Positions 25,891 through 58,939 are shown, numbered from the stretch's first letter. The stretch is 64,000 nucleotides of DNA from Ecdyonurus torrentis (GCA_949318235.1 OX439134.1:18902556-18966555), one strand, 5' to 3'. The notes: generated from the sequence alone by a model not told the origin. Numbers and translations: made by a program.

Positions 25891-26426
25891 GCTGTAGGAC
25901 GGGAAATTATTTGACACTCACGATTTCTACCAAGTCACCTATGATTGGCTATATAGTGCGTTGACTGGTAACTTCTTTTATAGAAATTCAAATTCTTAAA
26001 TTTCTGCATTTAATTGTTTCAGCAACAATGTTGCAGATTGCAGAACTCAAAATATCCTTTACATTTATAAAGTGAACTCGAAATGGCGTCAGATTAGTAA
26101 ATGCAATAATAAAATCAATTATTACAGATTCGTTTGATCTAGAATTTGTTTTTAAAGAAAGTCTTGTTGTGTGAGAAAAGATAAAGCAAATGTTATTGTG
26201 GTTTTGGGTACCTTAAAATCAGCATAAAATATGTTTTCCTTATTGTAACATTATTTATTTGCATATAATCAAAATTTCTTTGACATTGCGGGGTTTATAG
26301 AATTAGTACAATTTTTTCCTCTGGAATTCCCGACATAAGTTAAAAAATATATAACTTTTGCCACTTGGCTGGCTGAGAAGTTTGAATTTGATTTACCCGA
26401 TATACTGGTTTTGAGGTAGGATGGGT

Positions 26427-26522
26427 AGAGAGAGAGAGAGAGGAAGAGAGAGAGAGAGAGAGAGAGTTGCCGTCCACTTTCTGCACGTATGCCAATTTCA
26501 TAAATTTTCTGTTTCGTTGTAT

Positions 26523-26592
<70 letters not shown>
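26427..26592. repeat. Two (GA)n tracts upstream of crystallin promoter 2
   Basis: Same arrangement as unit 1, with contracted tracts and the conserved spacer GTTGCCGTCCACTTTCTGCA. Confidence 0.95.
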
Positions 26593-26594
<2 letters not shown>

Positions 26595-26612
26595 GGGGAG
26601 AGAAAAGAAATG

Positions 26613-26706
26613 TATATAAGTCAGGTCTTCCAAGATCAAGGCACAATTCTACTTCTGGCCATAGTATACTATACAAGCGTATTAATACTACATACAGATT
26701 TTAAAG
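26613..26706 (+). promoter_or_regulatory. TATA promoter and 5' untranslated exon of crystallin gene 2
   Basis: TATATAAG at 26613-26620, about 20 bp after a (GA)n tract, then a segment nearly identical to the unit-1 leader that ends AAAG|GTACGT at 26706/26707. The intron to 28047 is longer than in unit 1 because of a truncated LINE. Confidence 0.6.
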
Positions 26707-27010
26707 GTACGTTATAAAATTTTCACATACTTACTTGTTAGTGCATATTCGGTCATTTATTGTTCACGTTTTATAATTAAAAACGAAATAGTTATACTAA
26801 CTTATTTTCAGTAACATTTGTTTAATACGGCATACTATACAGCTACATTACGCATAAATATAAATATAGTTGTACCTTATTATTTTTATGCTAATTTAAT
26901 TATAAAAATGTTTATGCAATATTGACATAAAGTGTGTAATTGATTTATTCCGTGGTCAATTTCGTTTATTATACGTAATTGTCAATTATAACAAAGGATT
27001 AATACTATAT

Positions 27011-27481
27011 GTACTAAATCAGGTAAATTATGGGAATTGAAAAAAATGCAAATAAGAATTTTAAAAATTTTAAAAAAAGGAAATAAGCTAAAAAGTGATC
27101 TTGAATATTTTAAGTACTTTAAGATATTGCCAATAGAAGAAATGTTTAAATGTTCTTTTATTTGTGAAAATTATTTTGAAAATTCTCATGGTATACCGAG
27201 AACTCATATTTATAGTACCAGAACAGCAGTGACCAATCCTTTATTTGTACCAAAAATTGTAAATAGATTCACTGAAAGGACAAAAAAATTTTTACTTCCT
27301 AAATTATGGAATCAAATTCCATCAGAATTAAAAAGTTTTGCAAATAAAAATGAAACGAAATTTAATATGAAAAAATTCTTTCTTGATAATTTATAAAATG
27401 TTGAACAATTTTTTGCTGTTTGTATTGATTAATGATGATTAATTTTTGCTTCTTGTATTATAAAAATACTTCTCTTAAATG

Positions 27482-27530
<49 letters not shown>

Positions 27531-27712
27531 TTGTGTAAATACGTACTTTATTTGCTTTTGAAATATATATAATAAAAAATATGTATATGTAGTAATATAA
27601 TATAATAAGACACGATTGTGTAACAATAAATGAACCAACCGATAAGGCTATGCCTTGGTTGGACTTTGTATATTTGTGTGTTTGAAAAAATAAAAAAAAT
27701 AAAAAAAAAAAT
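27011..27712 (+). pseudogene. 5'-truncated LINE with C-terminal ORF2 fragment and hairpin 3' end
   Basis: Inserted in the intron of crystallin gene 2; unit 1 has the uninterrupted site. The frame at 27037-27396 (119 codons) ends LPKLWNQIPSELKSF...KKFFLDNL, the pattern at the C terminus of many non-LTR retrotransposon ORF2 proteins. Downstream are a poly(A) run (27483-27526) and, near 27635, a perfect-looking hairpin (CCAACC...AAGGC/GCCTT...GGTTGG) before a second A-rich tail. Not a host gene. Confidence 0.75.
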
Positions 27713-28047
27713 ATTGAAAAATAATTTATATTTATATTATATTTTAAGTACGATTTACGTTAAAATTTTAAAAGAAATTAATTATAAGGATATAATATTT
27801 TTATATTGTTTGCTTTCTTTGCTATTAAAAAAAAGTACTCATATATGGTACAATAACAAAATTAAATACATATAGATAAATCAGAATAACAGTAATAGAA
27901 TGAATGAACGGAGCGAACGAACTTATAAATAAATACCAAAAATATTTATAAATATGGTGTGCTTAGACGTACAATCAAATAATTTTGTCACTAAACATTT
28001 GTTTTGTAAGTGTATTATATTTACCATGCATGTATTTGTGGCTACAG

Positions 28048-28380
28048 ATGACAAGTTCCACTACTATGTTGAGCCTCCTAGTTGTCACCTCCCTCGTCTA
28101 CATGTGTAGCTGTGACAATATCTACCTGTATGACAACGCCAATCATAAAGGTGCAAGTGTCAACATTCAAACCACAGGACAACAGTGTCGTAACATAGGT
28201 GAATTTGACGACAGAACCACCTCCGTGGGACTAAATGGACCATGTTTCATCTTGTTTGTAGATAGAGATTGTCAAGGTCGTTCTCTTAGATTGACTCATG
28301 GTGGAGGTCAATGTCACACTCACTTGAATCTCAATGAATGTGGCTTCAATGACGTTACTAGTTCAGTCAAGATTTGTTAA
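28048..28380 (+). CDS. Secreted single-domain beta/gamma-crystallin, copy 2 (110 aa)
   Basis: Duplicate of the copy at 21159. The 333-nt coding exon shows only two differences that I can see, both synonymous (Thr5 and Cys20 codons), so the encoded proteins are identical, including both Ca motifs and all cysteines. The same CTACAG acceptor precedes the ATG. The 3' flank diverges after about 30 bp; an AATAAA occurs near 28459. The frame open from 27985 includes intron sequence and is not used. Confidence 0.9.
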   Translation: MTSSTTMLSLLVVTSLVYMCSCDNIYLYDNANHKGASVNIQTTGQQCRNIGEFDDRTTSVGLNGPCFILFVDRDCQGRSLRLTHGGGQCHTHLNLNECGFNDVTSSVKIC

Positions 28381-28958
28381 ATGGTTCTTATCAGTGATGA
28401 TTTTTTTATTGGCTTAAAACATTTTAATGTAAAACAGGGATAAATATAAATACTTAATAAATATTAATTATAATATTTTTCTTAAAAAAATAAAAAACTG
28501 GAATAAAACAAATGAACGCAATTAATAACGGATAAAGATTTAAAATGTACCACTTTTTGTATTGTAGGTGGATTTAATCTTTTGTAAATTTGTTTTTATT
28601 GTGATTCAGTGATTGCTAAATATTAATAGCATGATGAATTTTTAAAATAATGTAATTTAATGAATAAAATTTAAACTTTCGGAAACTTTTGTTTCTTTAA
28701 TTCTATATACCTTTTATGATTAAGGATTAAATGCAATTCAAAAGCACTTCTAACATAATATACTTTTCAGTTTAAATAAGTTATTTCCCAAATTTATTTA
28801 TCATCAAAGCTAGACATAGTCATATAATAACAATTATGTTCTATACAGCTTAAAAATGATGCTAAATATACTAAACAAATAGATTTATTTTAAAATTTAG
28901 TTAAGAAAGAGAGAAATATATATTATTTACAACTACCAATTTATTTTCAACTTTTAAT

Positions 28959-29158
28959 TATTATTGACATGACGCGTAAATTGACGCGCGACAACAGGGA
29001 AACAAAGTTGGAACAATATGTAAACAATGGAGCCGTTCACATTTTATTTCCAAAAACAATGTGAACGGCTCCATTTGTTTACATAGTTCCAACTTCCAAC
29101 TTTCTTTATCCATCCACACGCGTCGACGCGCGTCAAATTTACGCGTCATGTGAATAAT
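28959..29158. mobile_element. Foldback MITE F3, unit 2
   Basis: Collinear copy of the unit-1 element; its arms pair better (TGTGAACGGCTCCATTTGTT present). Confidence 0.75.
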
Positions 29159-29349
29159 ACTTTATTTATATCCCGCAGTGTAACAATTCAATATTATAAA
29201 CAACTTATCGCACGACGTTACATACTATATGTGGTACTTCCTTTAGCATTTAGTAATTTGAGTTAAGTAACTTTCCATTGATTAAAATTTGAATTAAAAT
29301 TAATTAATTTTGTCACATAAATTTCAAATAATAATGTAATAAAAATTGG

Positions 29350-29468
29350 CGTCTACAGCACATGGTGTTCCCAGGCGGTCACCCATCCAAGTACTGACCA
29401 CGCTCGACGTTGCTTAACTTCAGTGATCGAACGAGAACTGGTGCTTTCAACGTGATATGGCCGTAGAC
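29350..29468 (-). rRNA. RN5S: 5S rRNA, pair 2 left copy
   Basis: Full-length 119 nt with intact internal control regions; terminator A5 at 29341-29345 on the plus strand. Counterpart of the copy at 24599 in the second duplication unit. Confidence 0.93.
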
Positions 29469-29590
29469 AAATATTTGTAGTGATCTAGCACAATTAAGTT
29501 CAGTTAAAATGGAGAGGGGGAGTTATCGATTATTATCGATATCAATAATTTATCAGTAAAGTAAAGATATTGGCATGACTTACACATTTT

Positions 29591-29709
29591 GTCTACGGCC
29601 ATATCACGTTGAAAGCACCAGTTCTCGTTCGATCACTGAAGTTAAGCAACGTCGAGCGTGGTCAGTACTTGGATGGGTGACCGCCTGGGAATACCATGTG
29701 TTGTAGACG
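29591..29709 (+). rRNA. RN5S: 5S rRNA, pair 2 right copy
   Basis: Full-length and the least altered copy (GTTCGATCACTG present). The TTTT terminator is at 29717-29720. The 122-bp spacer to its partner is nearly identical to that of pair 1. Confidence 0.93.
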
Positions 29710-30142
29710 CTGATCGTTTTGTTTTTATTTATTATCTTTTAAAAATATAGTAAAATTTTGAGAAATTACTAATTTTTTTAAAAAATTTGCTAGCAAAGCA
29801 AAACTGTATCCATGGGGAAAAATTATCCATATGGGGAAAATGTTGAAATCCCCATATTATCCATGGGACAAAACATTCAATTCCCCATGGATAGAAATTA
29901 AGTCCACGTAGACTTAGGAAACACTAAATAAGTAAATGTCCATGGGAATCATTGCTATCCATACATGGACTATTTTTGCTACGATTTTAAGGTTAACTCT
30001 CAGTTGTATATTCTATATTATATGCTCTGTTCTATATAATGTGAACGTAAATTTCTGAAATAAGACAAAATAATGCAATGATTATTGCAAAGGGAGGGAG
30101 ATATAACTATTTCAACATTTATCGATTTTTAGTTATGTATAT

Positions 30143-30424
30143 GTTAGCATCAAAACCCGAAATTGACCCAAACTAGGTATTTTTGCTCATTTCGGCTTTT
30201 GGTTCGTCGCTTTTTGCCAAAACCCGGAATGCCAGTTTATTTCGGCTTTTGGTCACGAAATTTTGATCCATACTAGTTTTGAGCATTTCGCAAAAAGCAA
30301 AACCCGGTGTAAACATTTATATCTAGTTTTGGTCTTTGAATTTTGACCAGAACTAGTTGTGGTCAAAATAGAAAAATCAAAACCCGAAAAATGAACATTT
30401 CTCAACTCAATTATTTGATATAAG

Positions 30425-30507
<83 letters not shown>

Positions 30508-31554
30508 ACGACACGTTATATAAAAAAAAGTAAAAACATTTATTTTTAATTTACAATAAGAGTGATATATTATGACTTATGACTAATTTCCCTTATATTG
30601 GTTCAAAGTTCAAGTCCACCTTACTTTATCCAGTAATAACGATTTATTTTAAAATATTTCTTGTGCGTATATTCAGTTGACTGTTTGTCTCTGTGCTGAA
30701 AACATGGTTTATAATTTCATAATATTCGTTAGAAACAGGATAAGAAAGTGTTTGAATTTAAAAAGTTCACAACAAACGTATATTGTTGGTGCGCAAATTA
30801 TATAAGTGAACATGGTTAGTGGTTTTATACATAGCTGTTAATTTACATTTTATCGTAAGTAGCCCCTTAAAATAATAATAATATACCCTCTATTACTACT
30901 ATTACTGAATGGAACACTTGCAATAAAATGTTTGTAATTGTTGCAACAAGGGAAAATGATTTTTTTTTTTTTTTTTTTTTTTTGTTGTTGTAAGAAATGC
31001 ATTAAGAAAATTTCAAATTATTTTAAAAAATTCGCTCATTGCAAGTGGTCCATTGCTAGGTCAAACAGTAAGTATATTTTTCGTATTGTCTTAATTTATA
31101 TTTCGTATCTATAGCCATAGGATTTAGAGATTATTGTCAGCGCATTCTAATCAAATTAATCTTTCAGACCATTTATTTTGCATTTCAAGTAAAATAATAA
31201 AATATATTGTTTTAACGCGTAAATTATAATAGCAAAACATCATGCATTTGTAATATAATTATAGTTTTTTATCATTGCATAAAATTCTGAGTTGAGAAAT
31301 GTTCATTTTTCGGGTTTTGATTTTTCTTTTTTTACCACAACTAGTTCTGGTCAAAATTCAAAGACCAAAACTAGATATAAATGTTTACACCGGGTTTTGC
31401 TTTTTGCGAAATGCTCAAAACTAGTATGAATCAAAATTTCGTGACCAAAAGCCGAATTAAACTGGCACTCCGGGTTTTTGCAAAAAGCGACGAACCAAAA
31501 GCCGAAATGAGCAAAAATACCTAGTTTGGGTCAATTTTGGGTTTTGATGCTAAC
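30143..31554. mobile_element. 1.4-kb foldback element in duplication unit 2
   Basis: Inverted ends of about 285 bp (30143-30425 / 31270-31554) starting GTTAGCATCAAAACCC. Unit 1 shows the uninterrupted site near 25390, so the insertion is specific to unit 2. A (GA)n tract lies just inside the left arm. No coding frame. Confidence 0.85.
30430..30502. repeat. (GA)n tract inside the 1.4-kb foldback
   Basis: Perfect run just internal to the left inverted arm. Confidence 0.95.
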
Positions 31555-31771
31555 AATATATAATTATTATATAGCTTTTGTATATATCTGATTATATATA
31601 TTCTAGGCTCCTAAATATTATTACAACATAATTATTATAAAATGTTTTATTTTTTAACGGATAATATTGCAAATAACAATATTTTCTATTTATCTCTTAA
31701 TTTTATTTGACTTTGCTTTCTTTTTTTTAAATTAATTTGTTTATTTATATGTTCATTAATCTGTTTTTTCA

Positions 31772-31919
31772 TTCATTCATTCATTCATTCATTCATTCAT
31801 TCATTCATTCATTCATTCATTCATTCATTCATTCATTCATTCATTCATTCATTCATTCATTCATTCATTCATTCATTCATTCATTCATTCATTCATTCAT
31901 TCATTCATTCAAAAGTATA

Positions 31920-32003
<84 letters not shown>
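31772..32003. repeat. (CATT)n followed by (AT)n
   Basis: CATT repeats to about 31911, then AT repeats 31923-32003; marks the right end of duplication unit 2. Confidence 0.95.
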
Positions 32004-32006
<3 letters not shown>

Positions 32007-32352
32007 TAACCAATGTTTATTATTCTACGGCTAAATAAATATTGGTAAATATCGTACTATAAAATTAAATTAAATTTTAAAATTTAGCTAAAAGCGAGAA
32101 ATATATATTATTTTATTTACAACTGGTACAAATTTATTTTCGACTTTAAGCCAAATCAGTTCTTACAATTCAATTTAATAAACTGTATATCACATGACGT
32201 TACATTATGGCACTTTACGGAAGTCGTTCTTCCTTTAGCATCTAGTGGTTTGAGGTAGGTAACTTCTCTTCCTGAAATAATTATTTAAATTTAGTCAGTT
32301 AACTGATTTAAAATTGCATTACAATTAATTGATTTTGTTCATAAATTTCAAA

Positions 32353-32416
32353 TAAATAAATAAGTAAATAAGTAAATAAATAAATAAGTATAAATAAATA
32401 AATATAGATAAGTATA

Positions 32417-32463
<47 letters not shown>

Positions 32464-32466
32464 ATA

Positions 32467-32565
<99 letters not shown>

Positions 32566-32566
32566 A
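32353..32566. repeat. (AAAT)n expansion abutting 5S pseudogene
   Basis: About 200 bp in the position where units 1 and 2 have only TTTCAAATAATAATG. Confidence 0.95.
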
Positions 32567-32574
32567 ATTGCGGG

Positions 32575-32693
32575 CGTCTACAAAACGTGGTGTTCCCAGG
32601 CGGTCACGTATCCAAGTACTGACCACGCTCAAAGTTACTTATCTTTGGTGATCGAACGAGAACTGGTGCTTTGAACGTGATATGGCCGTAGAC
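32575..32693 (-). pseudogene. 5S rRNA, pair 3 left copy, decayed
   Basis: Same length and ends, but with several changes in conserved parts, including the internal control region (the plus strand shows CTCAAAGTTACTTATCTTTGG where others have CTCGACGTTGCTTAACTTCAG, and CGTATCC for CCCATCC). A 200-bp (AAAT)n expansion abuts its 3' end. Probably not functional. Confidence 0.8.
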
Positions 32694-32829
32694 AAGTATT
32701 ATGCATCATGATCTAGCTTTATTAAGTTCTGTTAAATATGATATTGAAAAAATAATAAAGTTATTGATTATTATTATCGATATCAATATTTTATTAGTTC
32801 TAAACTTAAGATATTGACACACAATATTT

Positions 32830-32948
32830 GTCTACGGCCATATCACGTTGAAAGCACCAGTTCTCGTTCGATCACTGAAGTAAAGCAACGTCGAGCGTGG
32901 TCAGTACTTGGATGGGTGACCGCCTGGGAACACCACGTGTTGTAGTCG
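32830..32948 (+). rRNA. RN5S: 5S rRNA, pair 3 right copy
   Basis: Near-intact: one change in the box A region (AAGTAAAGC for AAGTTAAGC) and one near the 3' end (GTAGTC for GTAGAC, which weakens the terminal helix). T5 terminator at 32954-32958. May be weakened. Confidence 0.85.
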
Positions 32949-33318
32949 CCAAATTTTTATTTAAAAATAAATTGAATTGTGGTGTCTATTTTCTGTTTTT
33001 ACCTTATGGACTAGCAATTTACATGAATAGAGACTTCAGTTAACATAATGTTTTATACAAGCACCTCTATAGTATTTTTATATAATAGACAATTTAGAGT
33101 AAAATTTATATCCAAAGCGTCAGTACAAAAACATTTGAGCTATAAATACACGGGCAAAAAAGAAACACGCTCAATGCAGAGCAATATTTATGATTATATC
33201 AACACAATTTATGATTTTAAATTGATTATACTACGTAGTATAATAGTTGCGCAGCATATATAATTACTTTTATATCTTATAATGTTATTACAAAATAGCA
33301 ACATTTTGTGCTTTACGA

Positions 33319-33478
33319 CAGGGTCGGACTGGCAATCAAGGGGCCTCATCCGCGAAAGGGGGGCCACAAAAAGGGGCGTAACACCCAGGTTACGCCCCTT
33401 TTTCGGTCTTAGGGGTCTCCAAACAGGGGGGGGGGGGGGGACATGTCCGCTATCTCAGACTTGCTCTTATTGCCAGTC
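33319..33478. mobile_element. hAT-like element fragment just beyond SLC22 stop
   Basis: Left end CAGGGTCGGACTGGCAAT and a right end that stops at ATTGCCAGTC, lacking the last bases of the inverted terminus. Truncated; no target duplication visible. Confidence 0.5.
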
Positions 33479-33547
33479 AGGCGTTCAATGTCGATGCCTC
33501 CGCGTTAAAAGCGAGCATCTACACTTTCCAGATTTCCGACAAAACGA

Positions 33548-54069
<20,522 letters not shown>

Positions 54070-54552
54070 ACCCTTGTATGTCGAGTCAGTACAATTGCTG
54101 TACTTAAATTAAATAATGAACATTTGATGATGACTATGTAAATTTTTTAAAGTTCATACAGACTTTTGCAATGCAACAAGCTATTTATATACTTAATTGT
54201 ACTTGAAAATGATGGTTATCTAATGGAAAAGCCCCGGTGTATTTAAATTCCTTTGATATAATACAGATATAATTATACTGCATACAGATAATAAATCATT
54301 GTGACAGTATGCGTAGCACGTGACTCGCACGTTACTATGTGTAATATGCATGATAAATTATGATATCCCAATGTAGAGAAATTTAATATTTTTATCATAA
54401 AGGTACCCGTATAATATACTATAAACGAAATAATAAAGAAATTATTTAATTTAAATGTGATATATGTGTATTATAACTAACAATAAGTGTAAGGAACTTA
54501 GTAAGTAAGTACTGCGTAAGTCAATAAGTCAATAAATAAATATCATTCATAT

Positions 54553-54583
<31 letters not shown>

Positions 54584-55158
54584 GGAATTTAATTAGTAAT
54601 TATTTAATGCAGCAACAATTACATATTCTGAGAATACAAAATAGAGGTTAGTTTAGTACTGACCAACGAACTCAAATATCTGTCAATTAATTTGATTGAC
54701 AATTACCCTGAAAAAGGCGGAATAGAGTAGAGGAGGCTATAGACAAAATATAATACATATACACTCTGGCCAAAACAAGGTCGTTCCCGCCAAAAGCTGT
54801 ATCCGCGGTGCTAAACCAATCAGAGAGCGTGTTATAAACCTACTAGCCAATCACAGTTGACTTTACATTGTTAATTACACTGTATCCGCTCGAACTAGTA
54901 TTGGGAGAAGTGTATGTGTATTATCATCTCACTCAAGCAGGTAGTACCCTTTATGCTTGCGAGCCATGGTTTTCAACAATATATAAGTTAATCCTTGATA
55001 TCTGTCGTCACATTCAAAAAGTATAGTTTCGCGCGGTGTCACTAATTTAATTATATTGCATAAAACTAAATAATAAAGAGGTGGTTATATAATAATTAGA
55101 AAAATGTGACAATTAACGACTATATAAATTCTTGCAGAAATTCGTATTACTATGATTA
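54070..55158. other. Upstream region of SLC22 gene, no gene seen
   Basis: Holds an (AT)n tract near 54555 and two CCAAT-type sites (AACCAATCAG near 54813, GCCAATCACA near 54847), which could belong to the SLC22 promoter about 0.75 kb upstream of its ATG or to repeat DNA. No TATA box stands out. Confidence 0.4.
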
Positions 55159-55769
55159 AGGGGGAATGGCCGGGTCATGTAGCAGTTCAGGCAGTGATCT
55201 AAATTATGTTTAATAATTTTTTAAACCATATTCTGAGGTGTTTAAGAAGTTTTAAACTAGTGGGTGCCCTAGATAAACATCTTAGCTTTATCAAAACAAT
55301 AAAAACTAAGATATTTTATTTGGTTCAGTTTTTGAATGTGAAGGAAAGAAATTAAATGATGAGCTCATTTTCAACTCCATCCTTCACATTCAAAAACTGA
55401 ACCAAATAAAGTTTCTTGGTTTTTAATGTTTTGACTTATTAAAGCTAAGAGATATTTACCTAGGGGACCCACTGGTTTCAAACTTCTTAAACACCTCAGA
55501 ATATATGGTTTAAAAAATTATTAAAAATAACAAGATACTACATACAAGATAAGGACACGCTCGACCAAATTGGGCCGCCGCGAAATTCAAAATGAGCCTC
55601 TAAGCCAATCAGCGCCCGAGTTGAAGGTCACGTGATCAATATTGACCAATCACAATGCCGCTAAAATTTACATGGGACCAGTTGGTGTCGCTATCTTGTA
55701 TGTAGTATCTTGAAAATAAATTCGATCGCAGCGCCATCTGCCTGAACTGCTACATGACCCATTCCCCCT
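55159..55769. mobile_element. TA-flanked foldback with nested palindromes
   Basis: Outer ends AGGGGGAATGG...CCATTCCCCCT-like inside TA, arms continuing TCATGTAGCAGTTCAGGCAG. Inside lie two further inverted repeats (about 55205-55530 and 55548-55712), so at least one palindrome seems to have inserted into another. Confidence 0.7.
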
Positions 55770-55924
55770 TACATGTTGAAAAAGTGCCATTCTTAAATTT
55801 TATCATGAAATGCAAATTTTGCATATTAAAACTATATTTGTGTACCTGTACTTTAGTTTGTTGGTCAGGCTATACTTGATAAACATTGTCTCTAACCATT
55901 CATGTTTTTACATTAAATTCAAAT

Positions 55925-56095
55925 GATTAAAGAGTACCAATTAAGTTATCCAAAATTCAATATTAGAGATTATAAGCATTTAAAATGTTTACTCTCTACC
56001 GTTGAATGTTACTCACTCTCACTATACCAATTATAGTGCATGGGTACTGTCTATACTAGTGAAATGTGGTAGAGAGTATATATTCTCTAATGTTT
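55925..56095 (+). repeat. Interspersed repeat R3, copy 2
   Basis: See 13140-13275; opposite orientation. Itself partly palindromic around TACTCTCTACC. Confidence 0.65.
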
Positions 56096-56216
56096 ACAGA
56101 GAACCCATGTATATTTTGTACTCATCATACTTACATCGACACTTTAGCCTCTACAAGATTGAATATTTAATGGAAAAACACACTCATTTGACGTACAATC
56201 AAAGTATTTCGTATTA

Positions 56217-56528
56217 TAGGGTTTATGCATTCATGTTAAAGTCGACGCCAAGTTGGATCAGTCAATAACATGGGTGGCATAGGAAGAAAAAATCATTTTG
56301 CGAGTTTGAAAACACTATGCAATATTTTTGAGAGCATTGATGCTGTAAATATGTTGAATTAGTATCTTAAGTTCTCAAGTATGTGAGAAAAATAAAAATA
56401 ACAAAAAATAACCGATTTCCCAAAGAAAATGGGCTTAAATGAAGTTTGTCCTATGCTGAGTAATGTTATTCACTACTCCAGTATGGCCTCCATGTGCAAT
56501 AAATATGACGTCATCTGCATACACCCTA
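56217..56528. mobile_element. TA-flanked MITE, TAGGGTG family (copy 2)
   Basis: Collinear with 11196-11502, with about 80 percent similarity by eye; ends TAGGGTTTATGC...GCATACACCCTA. Confidence 0.7.
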
Positions 56529-56964
56529 TAGGTACAATTGTGTGTTGTCAGTAAACGTTTATTTTTTGAGTGTACATTATTTTTGTCAGTGTATAAATAC
56601 TTAATATATAAACATGACTTATGCGAGCACGCGCACTTCACGCTCTTCCCAAGAAAATTTTAATTTACAATAGCAAACATATGTGTTAACAAATTGTATT
56701 TAAAATAATGGTGTCTACAAGAAACAACATGTTAAATAATGTGAAAATGATAATATGTAAAATAAACTTTGAATTAAGTTATCACGTTACGTTTACATAA
56801 TATGATAATTTTGTATAATTTACAAGGTGTACGTGTCACAACTTTTTTTTTATCTGATGACAAAAAACAAAACAACATCTATATTTTATCTGTCTGACTA
56901 AAAATATATTTAATACCTTTTGCAGTGATTTGGCACAAAATTTGCTAAAATAATTGCAATGCCA

Positions 56965-58917
56965 CAAGGGCGGATCTAGGAATTTTGTTTGGGGGGGGGG
57001 GCGATACCAGGGAAACTTTTCCAGTGTGGGGATGGGGGCAGGGGGCAGCCCGCCGCAGGCGAAAATTTTTTTAGGGACACGCCCCTTTTTGGGAAAAACA
57101 CAAAATTAGTATACTTGAGAAAATAATTTTAAAATTATTTTAGTTTAATTTTTTATTTTTTTTATCGTGTTTTTTTTTTTCACCCTTATTTAATGAATAA
57201 TGACATTGGAAAATATGTGCAAATTGTTAACTGAAACCTTAAAAAAAAAAAAAAAAAGAAAAAATTAAATACTGCTTTTTTTTTTCTTCTTTTTTTTTTT
57301 GGTATTTCATATTTTTGAAATTCCAAATCTGTTTTAAATTTTATCTTATTACAGAGTAACCACAAGAGTTTTATATGCTTAATAAACGATTAGCAAGTTG
57401 TTATATTTTAAATGACAAAAATAATTCACCTCAATTAATTTAAAAATTGAGCTCATAAGAATGAAAAAAATTTATTAAAAAAGTTTTATCCATAGGGCCT
57501 AATTTTTATCATGCAACTGAAATTTTTGCATAACAATTTTAATTGAGACTGAATTTGTCACCTATACAGAATTTTAAGAACCTTATAAAATAATAAGACT
57601 TTTGAACAAATTGGTTCAAAACAATAAACATAAAATTATAAAAGCAAGAACATGAAACATTAAATTTAATGGAGCTCATCGTGGTTTAGCGCCGGAAAAA
57701 GCTAAGAGTCCCCTAATTTAACATTACACTGATGAGGAAAAACACGTCTTTTGCGCTTTTTGAGAAACTACTCCACCGCGCGATCCTGGAGAAATTAGAC
57801 ATACTTTTGCATGTGTTTTTAGATATATCAATGTCAAAGAAATTTGTAACCCAATATAGTCTTTAATCTGTGATCATGAATAAGATTTATAAAAATAATA
57901 ATAAATAAAATATAAAACGCAGAACTCCTTGAAAAGTTCAAATTTATTTTAAGGAGTTCGTTTCTTACAAGTGGTCCATTCTTGTTATTTTGCTAAATTT
58001 TCCTCAACAAATTGGTTTATTAGGGAGGGATGCGTGGGGGGGGGGGGGGGGGGCGAAGAAAGTAAAATATTTATAAGGTACTATACTTTGCAGTGGTGTA
58101 TTTTTATTGTTATCATTTTTATTAAGTTCAGGTTGCTGTACCCAAAAATGAAATTAAAAAAATTATATCTCAAAAACTATCGTTACAATTGAACATAGCA
58201 TCAAAGTGTTGGAAAATCTCCTTTGCTAATGCGAATTTACTGTGGTTTAAGAAAATACTAAAGATAAACTTTTAATGAAAAATAACTTTCATATTTTTTC
58301 CAGAACGCATTTGCCGAGAAAAAAAAAAATCACAAATTGGCCCATTTTAAATATTTAATATATGCAATCTTCAATATTTTTTTCTTTGTAAAAATGTTGT
58401 TAACTTTGTTTTAAATCTCAAATTCATTAAAAGAATAGATCTGCAGATTACGCTGGTATTTTGTTAAGAAGTTGATCAATTTAATTTTGCACACGGTGAG
58501 CTTGAAATTTCGTATCTATACAGTATACACGCTTAAAGGGGTTTATTTGCGAAATATTTAATTTGAGCTGAAACTTGGAGTTTAGAGAATTAATGTTCTT
58601 TGGTTCATTTAAGCTAAAAAATGTCATAATTGAGTGTTACGACAAAAATGCTACCCTAAAGTACGGCCTTAAAAAATAAAATGAATCATGTATTATATAT
58701 TATATATAGGTAAAAAAGAAATGCATTGTAGCTGCGATTTTTATTTCATTTTTTTGGAGATCATCTTTCTTTCCTTTCCTTTTTTTTTTTTTTTTTTTTT
58801 TTTGCTTTCTTTTCTTTTTTTTTTTTTGCTTTCTTTCTCTTTTTTTTCCTCTTTTTTTTCCGCCCACGTGGGCCGTTTGGGGGGGGCGATCGCCCCCCCC
58901 CCCTGGATCCGCCCTTG
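56965..58917. mobile_element. hAT-like non-autonomous element 5 (2.0 kb)
   Basis: Termini CAAGGGCGGATCTAGG / CCTGGATCCGCCCTTG with a perfect 8-bp duplication CAATGCCA (56957-56964, 58918-58925). Contains long G and T tracts; no transposase. Confidence 0.9.
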
Positions 58918-58939
58918 CAATGCCATGGAAATTAACTTT

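Larger units (their letters stand above)
25823..31690 (+). repeat. Segmental duplication, unit 2
   Basis: Direct tandem copy of unit 1. Unique insertions: a truncated LINE (27011-27712) and a 1.4-kb foldback (30143-31554). It lacks the hAT-like element of unit 1. High identity, including the crystallin exon, points to a recent duplication or to gene conversion. Confidence 0.9.
32030..32990 (+). repeat. Partial third unit of the duplication (5S part only)
   Basis: Similar to about 24120-24990 (for example the TTTAGCATCTAGT segment and the 5S pair) but more diverged than units 1 and 2 are from each other, so it is older. It lacks the crystallin and promoter and carries a large (AAAT)n expansion. 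Confidence 0.75.

Noticed and set aside
27037..27396. 119-codon frame as a possible host gene
   Set aside because: Unique to unit 2, followed by poly(A), with a LINE ORF2 C-terminal pattern.
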